A stretch of DNA of 64,000 nt from Bryopsis sp. KO-2023 (taxonomy: Eukaryota; Chlorophyta; Ulvophyceae; Bryopsidales; Bryopsidaceae), in NCBI GenBank assembly GCA_030272585.1, contig BSYQ01000009.1, forward strand, positions 806,001 through 870,000. Reading direction: 5' to 3'. Both the position numbers and the translations under genes were made by a program. This document shows, one piece after another, positions 52,201-64,000 of this stretch. The notes beneath the pieces were generated by a model. The model was given only the letters and a program-made list of their open reading frames with translations, was not told the origin of the DNA and searched no databases. Within the stretch, counting starts at the first letter, position 1. Each line of letters begins with the position of its first letter.

Positions 52201-53540
52201 GGGCTTGGTTACTAGGGAGGCTGAAGAGGTGCAGACCAAATTGGCGGCGGCTGAAAGAGATAGCAGGGAGCTGAGACTCGCTCGTTCGAAACTGAAGGAA
52301 GCCGAGGCCAATCTTCGTGCTATTCGGGAAGAGCTGCTGGTTGTCCAAAACAACAGCAGAGGGGAGCTCCGTAAGGTCTCGCCTTCTATTTCAGTTCAAC
52401 GATTAACTGGATCGCTGTTTTTTTCTTGGATGGGCTTTTTCCTATGGAACCTCAATGCCCTGTTGATTTCCATTGAAATCAAAAGGAAAGAAAAAGAAAA
52501 AGCTTGAGGGTTGCTCAGTCCATGGATTAGATGCATCCTCACATTCGAAAAAATTCTTTCTCTCTTTGTTTTTAAGGTCAAAATGCAGCTGTCGGAGTCG
52601 CAAGCTGATGTCAAGCAACTGAAAAAGAAACTCTCGATCATGAAAGTAAAGACCAACGAAAGGGCCGCTGCAATGGAGGCTGCTGCTAAGGAAGCTGCTG
52701 CTAAGGAAGCTGCTGCTGCCGCAGCCGGACCTCCTCAAGATAAGGATGGGGCTAAGGATGGTCAAACCAAAGAGAGCGAAGAAACAGATCTGGTCCTTTC
52801 TGAAAACATCAGACAGGAGTTGATCGTCCCTGAGAAGAATCAGCTGTCTGAATTGATTCCCAACAAAGAAATGGAAGAGCTTCTCGGGGCGCCAGGGGCT
52901 GCCAGGTGAGGTCATCTCAGGATTTCTGACAAATGGTGCAAATTTTGATGTTTCTGTTAGGATTTTTGGCGGTGGTGTTTTTGTTTTACTGATGAGGGTT
53001 TATGGATGCTGCGAGAAAAACAGGGCTGTCGCGAGCGTTCGAGCTGAAGCTGTGATGCTGCTGGAAGAGATCGAAAACCATGCTTTCGAAGCGATCAAAG
53101 GGGCCAGGAAGAAGGCAGAAGCCTGCGAGAAGGCTGCGATGGATGGATTGATGAAAGCCACCGCCGCTGGCGGTAAGTTCTTCTTTTTTCCCCGAGTTCT
53201 GAGGATGATCTGACACTGTCGAATTCCCTTCAAGAAACCCTGTCCTTCGGTAGATGATGTTTTTTTGGCAGCGGACATGAGGAAGGCTTACCCTTTTTTG
53301 TTTGTTGTGAGTTTTGAGCAATTGAGGTGGAAATGTGGGCTGTTCTGTTTTGCAGATCGAGCTGATCGGCTTCAGAAGTCTGTCGACTCATTGAGGAAGG
53401 ATGTGGAGCAGAAAGAGAGTACCATCAAAAACTTGAAAAAAGAGGTGTCAGCTTTCAGCGCCAGGGCCCGAAAAGCTGAAAGCGAGGTTTTGAAATTACA
53501 GAAACTCTCCAAGGAAGCCGCTGCCAGCAGCAAGAGCTGA
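49260..53540 (+). CDS. MFP1-like thylakoid coiled-coil protein
   Basis: Resembles plant MAR-binding filament-like protein 1, a thylakoid-bound coiled-coil protein linked to plastid nucleoids and starch-granule initiation (family knowledge). Exon 1 (49260-about 49491) holds a Ser/Arg/Cys-rich transit peptide, then a twin-arginine sorting signal RRRNLLLGGLGSFAWLL ending in an AEA-like cleavage site. Exon 2 starts AVQEDGFSDISDIFASIDL and contains a second hydrophobic stretch (WLSIFSIGSSLGLGGLAL). From there nearly everything is heptad coiled coil across about nine exons, for example KLENTESKLGKKEASLHRL. An EAAAK-type rigid helix and an acidic linker (GPPQDKDGAKDG) interrupt it near 52680-52760. 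The protein ends KLSKEAAASSKS. Total roughly 800-850 aa. The assignment rests on architecture because coiled coils are poor identifiers. Confidence 0.72.
51247..51257. repeat. G11 homopolymer in an MFP1-like intron
   Basis: Run of eleven G in the intron between about 51147 and 51408, followed by CCCC and T6. One of several G/C homopolymers in this window. Confidence 0.9.
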
Positions 53541-54024
53541 TCTCTAGTTATTTTTTGTATTTTTGAAAAAATACTTTTGAGAAACGAGGGGGAAGAGGGG
53601 GGTTTGGGGGTTTGGGTAGAAAACAACTAGAGCCAAAGGTGTGCATGCCTTTGTGAATATGAGCATCAAGAGTTTTTTTCTTCATTTTTTTTCGATTACT
53701 GCAGTTATTGGCGATGGGAGGCGGCGAGAAAGTTACCGTGCATATATTAGAGGTTTCAATATATTTTTTTTTCCTTTTGAAAGCATTTCTCGTGGTTGTA
53801 GCAGAATGTGGGGTGGTGGCTCTTTTTTTGATTTCTGGAGAGAGAATTTGCATGGGATTGGAAGACAATTTTTGGTTTACTAATTTCTTTTGGAAAATCC
53901 TTTAATTTATGAACACTTGGTGGCTGGGGTCTGCTTTAAGATGAAACCCTGCCACCAAGACTTCCCATTCATCCCGTTGGGGGTGAGCAAAAATTTCCAC
54001 GAAAAGACATCGCCCAGGCCAATG
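53541..54024. other. Convergent intergenic region
   Basis: Between the 3' ends of the MFP1-like gene and the kinase. Mostly T-rich with no exon recognised. Confidence 0.45.
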
Positions 54025-56181
54025 CTACTCTCTGGCTTGACCCTGCACTGGGGAGTGTCTGAGAATCCATGGATGTTCGAGAAGCTCTTCAACCTGAAAT
54101 CGTTCAACATTCAAGTTCTTGTGAAACTGGGTGGCACCTTTGCAGCCAATATATCACCAAAACAGAGAAAATCTAACATTAATTCACACACACAAGAATA
54201 TTCCGTGCGAGTTAATAAAAAAATTGGGTTGGATTGATGGTGCAGAACTATGCGAAAGCTGTACGACCCGAAAGACAGGGTTTTTGGATTCTTACGCTCG
54301 GCCGATGCTCTGGGAACTTCTCCAGCCCTCTCTTCAGGAAATCTTTTCCTTCGCTGCTCACAGTCTTGACGGAATCCCAGGGAGGGTCACCTTTCACAAA
54401 AAAGGAACCAGCTTCACACCGTTACATTTCCCTATTTTTATGATTCTTTTAATAAAATGCTGCAGCCAGGTCCCCACATCAACGTTTCAGAAAGGAAGTG
54501 GAACATCGTTTACCTTCGACGATCAACATTTTTGTCCCGTTCTTGCTGTGGTGGTGAAAAGGCAGCAGTCCTGACAACAGTTCCCAGGCAATTACAGCCA
54601 CACCCCACACGTCCACACGGTCCATCAATTCAGCCGATGGCATTATTGTCGCACAATCTTGCATCTCAGGGGCCATGTAGTGGAGTGTGCCCACCTTCAT
54701 TTTGATGCGATCTCTGGCAACGTCCATCGCCAATCCAAAATCGATCACCTTGAGAATTGAACAAGCGAACACGATGTTGTCGGGCTTGAGATCTCTGTGC
54801 ACGATGCCCATTTTGTGGAGGTAGGACAGGGCGGAGAGGAGCGGTAAAACGACCTCCTTCACGACCTTATGTTCGGTCACCTTGATGGAAGAATCCTGTC
54901 GACTGCAAAACACATTATGTGTATTTTCATGCTGACAAGCCTTTTCGGGGTTCGGCATGCATCACTTGCTTGGTAAAAAAACTGGCACGTTGGCTCAGGG
55001 TAGGATGGCCACCTTTTCAAGTTCTGCTTCAGGTATTGTTTCAAGGATCGTCCGTCGGCATGCTCTTGCACCAAATAGAAAGCTGCTTCGTCTTCCCAGT
55101 GTCCCAGCCCCTGAATGATGTTTGGGTGGGAAATATCTCGCAGCAGCTCCTTTTCCAGCTCCAGTTGCCTCCAGCAGCTCTTTCGAACTTGAGCTTTGTT
55201 GTAAGCTTTCACAACAACAGGGCAATTGCAGTTTTTCGGCAGTCCTCGATAAATGGTGGTGTTTCGACCCTGGGCCATCAGGGAGAGCGCCTCAAAGTCG
55301 TCCAATCCCTGCGGACCAGGCGAAAGTCTGTATCGTTGAACGTCGCAAATTTGCCGCCAGGGTTCTTTTGTTGCAATTCAATCGTACTTTCCATTTTGGG
55401 AACCTCTTTCTGACGTCGTTCAGACTGTCGCTTGGACAGCCACGAGACTCTTTTGAAACGTTGATACTGGGACTCGGCGGCGTTTTCCGGCTTAGCCTTT
55501 GTCCTGCTCCCGAGGTAGACGTAGCCTGTGGAACTTGGATGTCGGATTTCTTCAAGGATCGTCTTTGTATTTTCAAACCGGAATTCCCAGACAGGCCATA
55601 GTGCGATTCTACAAAACAGAAAGACGTGCCTCAGAATTGTTCTCAGCTTGACGGGATTTGTGACGGAGAAGTGGAACGTACTCAGCTCATTAGGCGTCAC
55701 TCCCTCAGCAAAGGACTTAGACCTTGCGAACGAAAACGCTTCTTCCCTATCTTCAGGAACCTAAAAGAAGAACAGCGTGCTGTTAGAGTCGTCAGGCCAC
55801 TGTATATGTTTCGACGGCGCCAAGACAAGACGAGTTCAACTCTCATCTTACGTCTGCGGGAGTAAGCTGGCCCTGAGTGAAGGATTTCGCAACAGGCGGC
55901 AGAGTTAGAACGGCCACGGATGATCTTCTAGTTGTCTCCACCTCATAGCCGCCGCCAAGGTGAGGCAGCTCGAAGGAGGGGCCAGCTTCGTGCGGGCGAT
56001 CCGACGACCTATGAGTGTACCAACATCCCTTCGTTTCCAATTTTGCGACAGGAGGAGCGCATGTGGGATGGGGAAACAATAGGAATGGTCGCAGCTGGGC
56101 GCTGCTTTCCGAACCTGTCCTGGTGAGACTTACGTCCCTGGCGCAAAGTTGGTCATTCGTTCTTGAAGATTGCGCGACCAT
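54025..56181 (-). CDS. Serine/threonine protein kinase with N-terminal extension; apparent frameshift
   Basis: The kinase domain is on exons at about 54985-55310, 54526-54904, 54293-54401 and 54025-54091. VVVKAYNK (Lys), LELEKELLRDI (Glu), HRDLKPDN, VIDFGLAMD, GTLHYMAPEM and DVWGVAVIAWELLSGLLPF are all present, so the core looks active. The glycine loop is degenerate (LMAQGRNTTIY instead of GxGxxG). It ends HRPSVEELLEHPW plus a short tail. Upstream, exons at about 55625-55760 and 55311-55607, and one reaching back to an ATG at 56181, read as protein (GQLTPADVPEDREEAFSF, PPGGKF-like NPGGKFATFNDTDF). That frame runs into the kinase frame only if one base is gained or two lost near 55300-55310. 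The subfamily is uncertain. If the extension is separate, the kinase starts at the ATG at 55278. A conflicting ATG at 56218 opens MGNCAPSAPLG, which looks myristoylable but stops after 21 codons. Confidence 0.6.
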
Positions 56182-57858
56182 TCTCCCCCAAAGGTGCGGA
56201 CGGAGCGCAGTTGCCCATATCTTCACAAACAGGGCCTTGTTTGCTGGTGTGTTTAGATGATACCCGCAACGAAAAAGAAAGCTGATGTAGTGGTGCACCC
56301 ACTTGTTTAGAGTGTGGGTTTGCCCAACTGTCGGTGGGTGCAAATTGTGATTGTCGCCTCTGGGTGAGATGGGTCCTTGAGACAAAGGGGCATCCGGACA
56401 ACTCTACACCAAAGTTGGGTGCTGCTTATATGGAAATGTTGATTTCGGGGGCTAAATCACCCAGTTTGTATATTCGAATAAGTTTGCGCCGACCGCAGGC
56501 TCTAAGCAGCGATTTTTATGTTGTTACCAGCGTCTTCGGTTTTCGACTCCGACCTTTCAGCAAACCAAAGGGCATTTTTTGTGGTATAAAAACTGTGATT
56601 GCTTTTGGAGTTCGACACTCTTTCCCATTTTCCACGACAATGGGAGGGCGTTTTATTTGGAGACGATTTCTTTTCCTTTTTTTTCACGACCAACGCATAT
56701 TTCCATGCGTGTCAACTTCGTGGACTCTCCAGTCAAAAAACTGAGACGCTGGGGGTTTATGGTGGCGTTGTTTTCTGCGATAAAGATATTTTTTGTACAG
56801 GGCGCCTTGCGATAAAATCGAAAGAGTAAAACTTCACACTTTGGTTTGTCAATAGTGTGCGACGTCATCGTATCTACAACCCTAGAAACCGACAAAAAAT
56901 CATGATTTCTTTGTTTGAGAATTCATCGATGAATCCCAGCGGGCATGCTGGCGTCCTTTATTGTTCTGTTGTGAGCCCGAGAATGAAGGGAGGTGGCTGC
57001 AATACAGATTGTATCTCCAGTGTTGGTATTCGGGACTCAAGAATTATTCGGGGGGTTTCTGTAACTCTACGTTTATGCTGTGTTGTCCCTGTTGCACTGT
57101 GCTGTCCCACCCGTGTCGCTGGTGGTAAATGAAGTTGCTATGCTCTCTTGAATTGGACCAGTCCCGCAAACTCAGTCCAAAAATACAGGAAGGTGATTTG
57201 GATGGACCAAATACCGTATCTTTTTTCCCCCTTCCGCAAACCAGACTAGGTTTTTTTTGGGGGGGGTTACAGCCAGATGTGAAAACCAAGTTTACATTAT
57301 TTTCTTACAGCCAATGAGAACTTCCATCTCACTTCAACGACAAACCCAAGAGCTCCACTTAACTATTCCAATTAAACGAGAACTCCCGACACCCAATTAA
57401 TCTTTGACAAACCCTCAGTGCCAAAAAAGACGACATGCACTTTTTTTTTCTATATCCTTGTTTTTTGTGCTTCAAATTAAAAAAAAAAAATGCAAAAAAG
57501 CATTTGTGGATGAACTTTTCTGATGACTGCCACCCACACACTTTGGGAAGACCCTTCCGTACATGATACAAACCACGAAGAAAAACATGAAAAATAATAC
57601 CTCTCCCCCCCTTACCCCCCCCCCCCCCCCCCATCCCTCCCTGGGAAATCACACCAAAAACGAAAAACGAAATAACCACCATCCATCTCGAGACACTGTA
57701 CGGGCGAACCCCACTCAAATTTCCTCAAAACTAGCGATGCGAATTCGCAAGACAGTGCTCCTCCCTTTCTTTCAAAGCGTTGCATATGACCGTGTTATTT
57801 GACTCCATGTGTTGTTATGATTGCTAAGCATAGAACAGCGAGAAAACCGATGTGTTAA
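56182..57858. other. Intergenic region between kinase and GALE
   Basis: About 1.7 kb between two minus-strand genes. The left part (to about 56500) is the likely kinase promoter and contains GACGTCAT at 56861-56868 further upstream. An 18-C run lies at 57615-57632. No exon recognised. Confidence 0.45.
57615..57632. repeat. C18 homopolymer
   Basis: Eighteen consecutive C, the longest C/G run in the window, in non-coding DNA downstream of GALE. The flanks are also C-rich. Confidence 0.9.
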
Positions 57859-60492
57859 CTATGATTCGTATCCCTTGGGGTTGCTCTTGGCCCAATTCCA
57901 TTGATGCTTGCACATGTCTTCCAAACTATACTTAGCTTTCCAGCCCAATTCCTTCTCAGCCTTTTCAGTTGCAGCCCAAACGGCAACCACATCGCCAGGC
58001 CTTCGATCTACAAATCACAATACCAAATTCCTCACCACTCGATATGAAAACCCAACATGTTCGAGGTTCGTGAAGCCAATATTAAACAGCAACATCCACT
58101 TGAGGTTTTCTTTCGGGCCAAATTATTACTAAACGAATTCCAAAACCCTACCTCACGCACACAGTCGATATCTGGCAAATAAGACGGTTAAGCTGGACCT
58201 CACCTGCAATCACGTATGGCACTTTGGCCTCGCTGGCATCCTCGAAAGCTTTGATCATTTCAAGCACGGTGGTGCCCTTCCCCGTCCCGATGTTGACCGC
58301 TTGGCATCCATAATCCTCGTTCTTTTGAACCTTGTTCAAAGCTGCGACGTGGGCATCAGCAAGATCCATCACATGAATGTAGTCACGAATGCAAGTTCCA
58401 TCCCTCGTGTCGTAATCATCGCCAAACACTTTCAATTCCGACCGCATGCCTAGAGCGACCTAGCCACAAACAAGAAAACTTCGATTCAGAACATATCAAC
58501 AGTTGATGGATTGAGCCAGCGAGGATGCCATTCCATCGCCCAGCTATCCACTCCTCTTTTTTCCCCCATGGCAATTTCGCATTGATGATTTTCGGGCATG
58601 TCTGACCTGCTGCACGTAGGGCATCAGATTCAATGGCACCCCCTTTGGATGTTCCCCCAGCCGTCCAGTAGGATGCGCTCCGACTGGATTAAAGTACCGG
58701 AGAAGGATGATCCGCCAATCACTGTCTGACTTGGACACATCGTCCATCATTTCTTCAATGATCAACTTGGTTCGGCCATACACGCTGATCGCTGATCGAG
58801 GCTGATCCTCCGTTAAAGGGGTCACTTTTGGCATTCCATAAACTGTGCACGAGCTCGAAAACACTATCTGCAAGGAAAAACAACAGCCACGCTCCTGTCA
58901 GTTTTCCTCATAGGGCGTTGAGTGTCCATATGTTGAGTGTATGGTGTCCATATACCTCCAGCAAATGAAGATCGAAGCTCAGTTTTAATGATGTCTGTTT
59001 GGTAGATAGAAGTGGAAAAGTGGAGCTGGATCGGCCCCCTGATGGTGTTATTTCCACGTACCGTCTTGCATCCATGCTTGGCCATAGCACCCAATAGATT
59101 GGCGGTGCCAACGACGTTATTTTCATAGTACATCATGGGGAACTCCATGCTTTCCCCCACCGCCTTCAACCCAGCAAAATGAATCACAGCATCGAACCTG
59201 GTGTCCAAAACATTATACCGATTAACATCTCTGCCTAACGACCAGGCCAACCAACAGGTTCTTTTTGAAAATTTATGGCTCATGGTAAGGAGAGTTGATG
59301 GAGCAAGATGGATGAGTGGTGTCCTGGGTTGTGTCATTTGGGGTGGGTTAATTCAAAGGATTTAAACATCATTTCCAACTCACTTCTCAGATCCTAACAG
59401 CTTGTCCAACCCTTTCTGGTCACGGAGGTCCACCTGAGCATCCATGTACAACCGTTCAAACAAAGAATTTTGGCTGCTTGAGGAAATTTCAAAGCCTAAG
59501 TATTCGACTAATTGGCAGGCAATGTGCACGCGTACCCCTGGGAGTAACGCTCGCAAGGAAATTATGATTTCTTTATTCCCTGCCTTTCAGTGGACGCATG
59601 CAACCGCCGACGAAGGGGGGTCGATTGCTTTGATAAGATTACGCTGTTCAGTGTTTTGAATCAGGGATTTTTCCTATTCAATGTATGTATGTTGCCCCAA
59701 ACTGACCCAAAAGTTTGGGTCAGAAATTCGTTGTCAAAAATTCTTAGCCCCCCCAAAAAATATTTGCCTGGCCAGTGTACTTCCACTCATTCAGATTTTT
59801 TTGTTTGATTAATCAATCCTGCCTATTTCGTAAGTTAACTTGTAATTCTCATAATGTGGCTTTGGGTGGGGCCCGTTCCATGTTTTTGAAAGATGGAGGG
59901 AAACACGAAATTTTATGTACATACAGTTCCAAATTTTCTTGTACAGCAATTAGAAATGCTGGGGTTCATTTTTCCCATCTGCAATTAATCTACATTATAA
60001 TATGCTGCGTCCCAGTACGACAAATACAGCTATAAATAGATACATTGTTTTGCCCTCCCGAAACCCCTCCTGAAGTGAACGAAACGCTCTTCTCAATTTG
60101 GAGCCCCTCGGCCCCTCGGCGTCACCTTTTCGAAACGCATCCACGACTGTTTGCTTCCAGCGAGTTCTTTCATTCTGTCGAAAGCTTTCAGGGAGGAATT
60201 GTGCAAGTTGTCCATAATCGTCACTTTGCACCCAGCATCCAACAAGGCCAAAACTGTGTGGCTTCCTGAACAAACAGACAGCCCCGCGTTCACTCACCGA
60301 CAACTTCTCGACGCACTGCAAGTGCCGCCCTTCTCTGACATCACGCGGACAAGTGTCGGAAAGTGTTGAAACGTGTAACGCGTTTGAAAATTCCTCTCAC
60401 GGGTGTCTTTCGAAGGGATCCTGCTCACCAATGAAGCCGAGGCCCCCGGTAACGAGAACATTGGTGGTCGGCGAGGCGTCGCAATCAGTCAT
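57859..60492 (-). CDS. GALE: UDP-glucose 4-epimerase
   Basis: Interconverts UDP-glucose and UDP-galactose for cell-wall and galactolipid synthesis; cytosolic in most plants. The ATG at 60492 opens [21 protein letters not shown], and the next exon continues [12 protein letters not shown], giving the NAD-binding motif GGLGFIGSH split by an intron. Further exons carry [70 protein letters not shown] (catalytic Tyr-x-x-x-Lys), [31 protein letters not shown] and [14 protein letters not shown]. The last exon (57859-about 58008) reads [22 protein letters not shown] and ends NPKGYES. The complete set of short-chain dehydrogenase motifs is present. No transit peptide is visible. Confidence 0.95.
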
Positions 60493-61816
60493 TTGTCCTT
60501 TTTTGCCCAGCGTATGTCCTCCAAACCCCAGAGACTGTCCGAAGCCCAGGCGCGCACGAGCGGTTTTAAATATTTGCAAAACCATCTCTCAAAAGTTTGG
60601 AGAAAAGACGTTGATTATGGACGTCGTTTCACACCCAATCCAGATTCTGGCCTTGGCGCCACAGAAACAACCCCAACAACTTGCGCGAATCGAGGGGATG
60701 GACTCCAAACCAGTGACTCTTAACTCTTGCGATTCGGGCCCCCACCCGTTGATGCCACGTAAGAATTGCCTCGAACTGGGATGGGGAGGGGTGTGGTTGC
60801 CAAAGAGTTGAGTGAGCGCCAATCTATCGCAGAAACCACAAATTCAAGAATTTGTGGCCTCCTGCATGCGATGGCGGCCGCCGATTCTTGGATCATAAGG
60901 GGTCAGTTTGTCGGAGTGACGGTCCTGGGAGCGGCCTCTGCTTTTGGCCAACTGCCAGATGTGGGCGGTTTGTTTATTACTGCCGTATCCTTGCCACATG
61001 GTTTCCGCGTCCTCACAACTCTCGTCGTTGTTGCAAGGGGCCCTGTGTGTCGGCAAGGAAACAAATCTGAGTTGTATGTTCCAGCATCATGCACGGGGAT
61101 GGTTTTCCCTCGCTGAGGCTTGTTATGATGAGAATTTGGTAAAAATGGAGGAGGGCGATCGGCAAACGATACGTGGAGCGAGGGAAAAGGGAAGCGCCAC
61201 GACCGACGCACACTTTCCAGGAGTCATCGCTCGATTCTTTTTGATGGCTGGGACGACCAACAGGTCAATGGGATTCGCAAATTGAATGAGATCATGGTTA
61301 CACACGAAGGGGCATACTTTCTCGCCTTGATTCTTTGGACTTTGTTTTTCAGATTTTAGCATCAAGAAGATATCATGTTGGTGTGCTTGGCGTTGGATTT
61401 CTCTTTTTTTTTTTTTTTGGTAACTGAAAAAATGATCGATCGTCCTCCCCACTCTGAGGCGAAAGCCACAACTGCCCTGTCAAGCATTGCAGTGAAAACA
61501 TCTGGGAAGTGAAAACACTCCTGGCTGGACCTTCGAATGATCAAAATTCAACAGATTCTTTATATATTCACTTTGCTTGTGGGTTAGACCTTCAAATTTC
61601 TCTTGTGGCTAAACGTGGCGAGTCCAATGCAGGTGGAAATCTGTGCCATATCCACCCGCTAGTAGCAAAAAAATGCGAGTTCTACATTGCACCCGCTGAA
61701 TTGCAAGTTCACACAAGTATTTCGCGCACCCTCTGCGCGAATAGTCCAACCAAACAACAACAAAAACAGTGCCCTATCCCATCTATCATCGCCATCCTCT
61801 AAGAGCAAAAACAGAA
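60493..61816. other. Intergenic region between GALE and CTL
   Basis: 1.3 kb. The left 500 bp is G+C-rich and probably the GALE promoter. The right part is AT-rich with a T16 run near 61406 and probably includes the CTL 3' UTR. One doubtful short frame is listed separately. Confidence 0.4.
60871..61116 (+). CDS. Doubtful short open frame, 81 codons
   Basis: ATG GCG GCC GCC context with a protein-like start (MAAADSWIIRGQFVGVTVLG) and one hydrophobic stretch, then a less convincing Arg/Cys-rich end. It could be the first exon of a small membrane protein, but no downstream exon was found and no family is recognised. It may be a chance frame in G+C-rich promoter DNA. Confidence 0.2.
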   Translation: MAAADSWIIRGQFVGVTVLGAASAFGQLPDVGGLFITAVSLPHGFRVLTTLVVVARGPVCRQGNKSELYVPASCTGMVFPR

Positions 61817-64000
61817 TCATCCCTTCGTTTCTTTCTTTTCTTTCGACTTTTGAGCTTTCCCGATTGCTTCAAGAAGAAGCGGTGGGGCGTACTTTGGATT
61901 CCCATTGCTCGTCTCGCAGTCCTCACAAAAAGATAGGAGGATTGTGTCGATGGCCATTTCGTACACTTCGAAAAACAGGTCTGCTACCACATACCCCACC
62001 AGCAGAGAAATGAGAATCGGCATCAGGGGGCTGGAGAGGAAGGTGTCTGGATACTTGTCCTCATTGGTGTAGTACTCCAAATCTGCCATCAAGAAGGCAA
62101 CGCACCCCGCGCCAGCAGTGATCGCAAGCTTACCCAGCCAAATCAAAATATCGCCCATCACGTTGACGGCGGCAAGGCGAAGAGCATTCTGGACGAGAAG
62201 TGCAACCGCCCGACCTAGACAATAAAGACGCTGTGTGTGAAACCCAGTACATATCCAGGAATATGTGGCAAAGATCGATACTTGATAATGATATTGAACC
62301 GAAGTGTTCTTCTGTTTCTTCGTTCCCAGTTGGGCTTGGGTGTTCGTACCAGCAGACACGCAGAAGTTGGTCCCTTTGACTGAAACCATGATGTAGGCAT
62401 TTCTGTTGATGAACTTCATGATCTTTTCAAGACACCACAAGAAACACTTGACGCATTGCATGATGTACTTAATGGCGGCGTGTGATTTCTCTTGGAGCTT
62501 CTTCGTCTTGCGATCGATATATTCCAGCAGGATCCGAACAAACTGTATAACGGCAACAATGAATGATCCCAAAGCAATCGAACCTGTCGCAAAAAAGAAT
62601 TTTTTAGCGCAAAGAATTTCAGCCTGGTGTTGCAGACTCGTGCTTTGTACAAGTGGTATGTGGGCCTACCTAGATGATAGATAACTGTCCTCTTCATCGA
62701 CGTCAGCACAGGGGAGCCAGCCATTGTCTTAGAATCGCCCCTCGACCAGTAAAAGTTCGCAATAGCCCCAGCGATGACGGTGTAGCCGAACCCGACGATA
62801 AACTGATTTGCCCAAAGAATCCCAAAAAGATGATACAGAAACATGTATTTCAGGGTATTGTCCCACTCGACTCCATAGTAGCAATTTCCATCCAGCGCAC
62901 ACTCCTCCCTCGTGATGTTTACTGGAACTGTGGCGGAAGCGGGGGTAGCTGAATCTCCACCAAATTGTGGTACCGTTCCGCCTGTTCCCAGCAAACTGTT
63001 CAAGTTGAGGGTAGTCGACGAAGTCTTGTACTTAGGAACAAGATCGCCTGCGCTGTACAACAGCGCCGATACAAAAACGAAATAAAGAACGATGAACACT
63101 TCCAAAATAAAAGGGGCGACAGGAAACAATAAAATGCTGGGCATCGTCGACACTGCTTGGCTGGAAACCTGAATTTCACACAAAATGAGCGTTGAACGGA
63201 CTCCAAATAAAAGGATCCTCGACCATTGCAAACACTAGAGCATTTCTCGGCCGAACTACTGAAAAAAGGGTAGCAGAATCGAGGAATCGTTCGTGGTAAG
63301 TGAACAAAAGCTTTTTTTTAAAGTCTCACTGCCAAATGCTGTACCTTGATAACTGCCACAGCAATTCTAATTCTCTTGATCATAACGAGCGTGAGGAGCA
63401 GAAGTAAACCAGTCGCCACTGATGCCGCTATCGCGACGTACATCCAGATTTGCCTGTCCTTTGCGGTTGGGTCTTGATCCTCTGGTATCTTCTCAGCGAT
63501 CATCTGGGGAATGAAACCAAAGGTGGGTTGGGTCCATCACCAGGCCACAATTACAGCCATTCACTCAGGATCTATAAGAGTAGTGTATGACAGCATGAGT
63601 CTCTCTCACCGCCCCAACTTCTCCCGCCTTCCCAAGCAACCCCGATCGCTCGTAGGCGAACACTGTGCATGCGATGAACAAAAGGTTCACGATTACGACA
63701 GTCATCCATGCCATCACCCCGGCGAAGTAACGTAGAATCGTCATCCAGATCTGCCAAACAAGAGCTGGACTTAGCTTGTTTGCATCGTTCAAGAAAACTG
63801 GAAGGTCCCGAACAATAACTCAAAGAAGCTCACCAGGGATAGGACGACCGCCACCACCAGGCCAGAAACGACAATAATGAGCCAGCCCTTTGTGATGTCA
63901 GCAACATAACGCTGCAGACGCTCACCGCTGCCTCCGAATTCATCCTTGAGCACTGATACTGTCGAGGACCAGGATGTATTTGTCGAACCATCGATGTTCA
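61817..64000 (-). CDS. Choline-transporter-like protein (CTL/SLC44), 5' end beyond window
   Basis: Multi-pass membrane protein of the CTL/SLC44 (DUF580) family, associated with choline transport and plasma-membrane or vesicle trafficking. Partial: the start lies right of 64000. Visible exons from the N-terminal side are about 63835-64000 (LQRYVADITKGWLIIVVSGLVVAVVLSL), 63565-63750 (ILRYFAGVMAWMTVVIVNLL), 63340-63503, 62672-63180 (FILEVFIVLYFVFVSALLYS, then ECALDGNCYYGVEW and FGILWANQFIVGFGYTVIAG, where FYWSRGD follows), 62340-62585 (IQFVRILLEYIDRK, then INRNAYIMVSVKG) and 61817-62215 (GKLAITAGAGCVAFLM, ending KSKEKKETKG). The NANFYW-like IANFYWSR block, IDRK and NRNAYI motifs are diagnostic for the family. 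The C-terminal tail is Lys/Glu-rich. Confidence 0.9.

Noticed and set aside
56153-56401. MGNC start at 56218 as an N-myristoylated kinase N-terminus
   Set aside because: The frame stops after 21 codons. The only donor that keeps it open (near 56183) is weak, and the phase to the next exon does not match a convincing acceptor.

Overview
This window is nuclear DNA from a photosynthetic eukaryote. I read 20 gene models, nearly all split by short GT-AG introns of about 100-600 bp with canonical donors (gtaag/gtgag) and T-rich acceptors. Several proteins carry plastid-type N-termini: a phosphoglucan water dikinase, a plant-type phosphofructokinase, a CysA-like sulfate ABC ATPase and an MFP1-like thylakoid coiled-coil protein. 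Together with a full-length peptidylglycine alpha-amidating monooxygenase, which green algae keep and land plants lack, this points to a green-lineage alga, possibly a streptophyte or prasinophyte. I cannot place it more closely, and no organelle, viral or transposon sequence was recognised.

Layout, left to right: DDX47/Rrp3-type DEAD-box helicase (-); unknown membrane/coiled-coil protein (+); BAP31-like ER protein (-); proteasome beta-6 (+); tail-anchored-like unknown protein (-); small unknown protein (+); plastid sulfate ABC ATPase (-); PEX11 (+); SRAP/HMCES with a PIP box (+); CDC48/p97 (-); bifunctional PAM (+); plastid-type PFK (-); FAM210/DUF1279 protein (+); intronless PWD (-); a MerT/MerP-like membrane-HMA fusion (+); tiny membrane protein (-); MFP1-like coiled-coil protein (+); a protein kinase with an apparent frameshift (-); UDP-glucose 4-epimerase (-); and a choline-transporter-like protein (-) that runs off the right edge.

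The most consistent architectural feature is alternation of strands. Eight consecutive divergent pairs share intergenic regions of 59-619 bp, separated by convergent 3' ends. The genes are mostly housekeeping functions: ribosome biogenesis, proteasome/CDC48 proteolysis, ER and peroxisome biology, starch and sugar metabolism, sulfate import, and DNA-damage protection. They do not form one pathway, although PWD, PFK and GALE all act in carbohydrate metabolism.

No obviously new multi-gene system was found. The items most worth a second look are the MerT/MerP-like fusion, the kinase frameshift, the Asp-to-Asn change in the PFK metal-binding motif, the intronless PWD, the 59-bp divergent promoter, and the four-exon membrane/coiled-coil protein that is easily missed because its exons look like separate short ORFs. 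All exon joins were made by eye and need transcript support.
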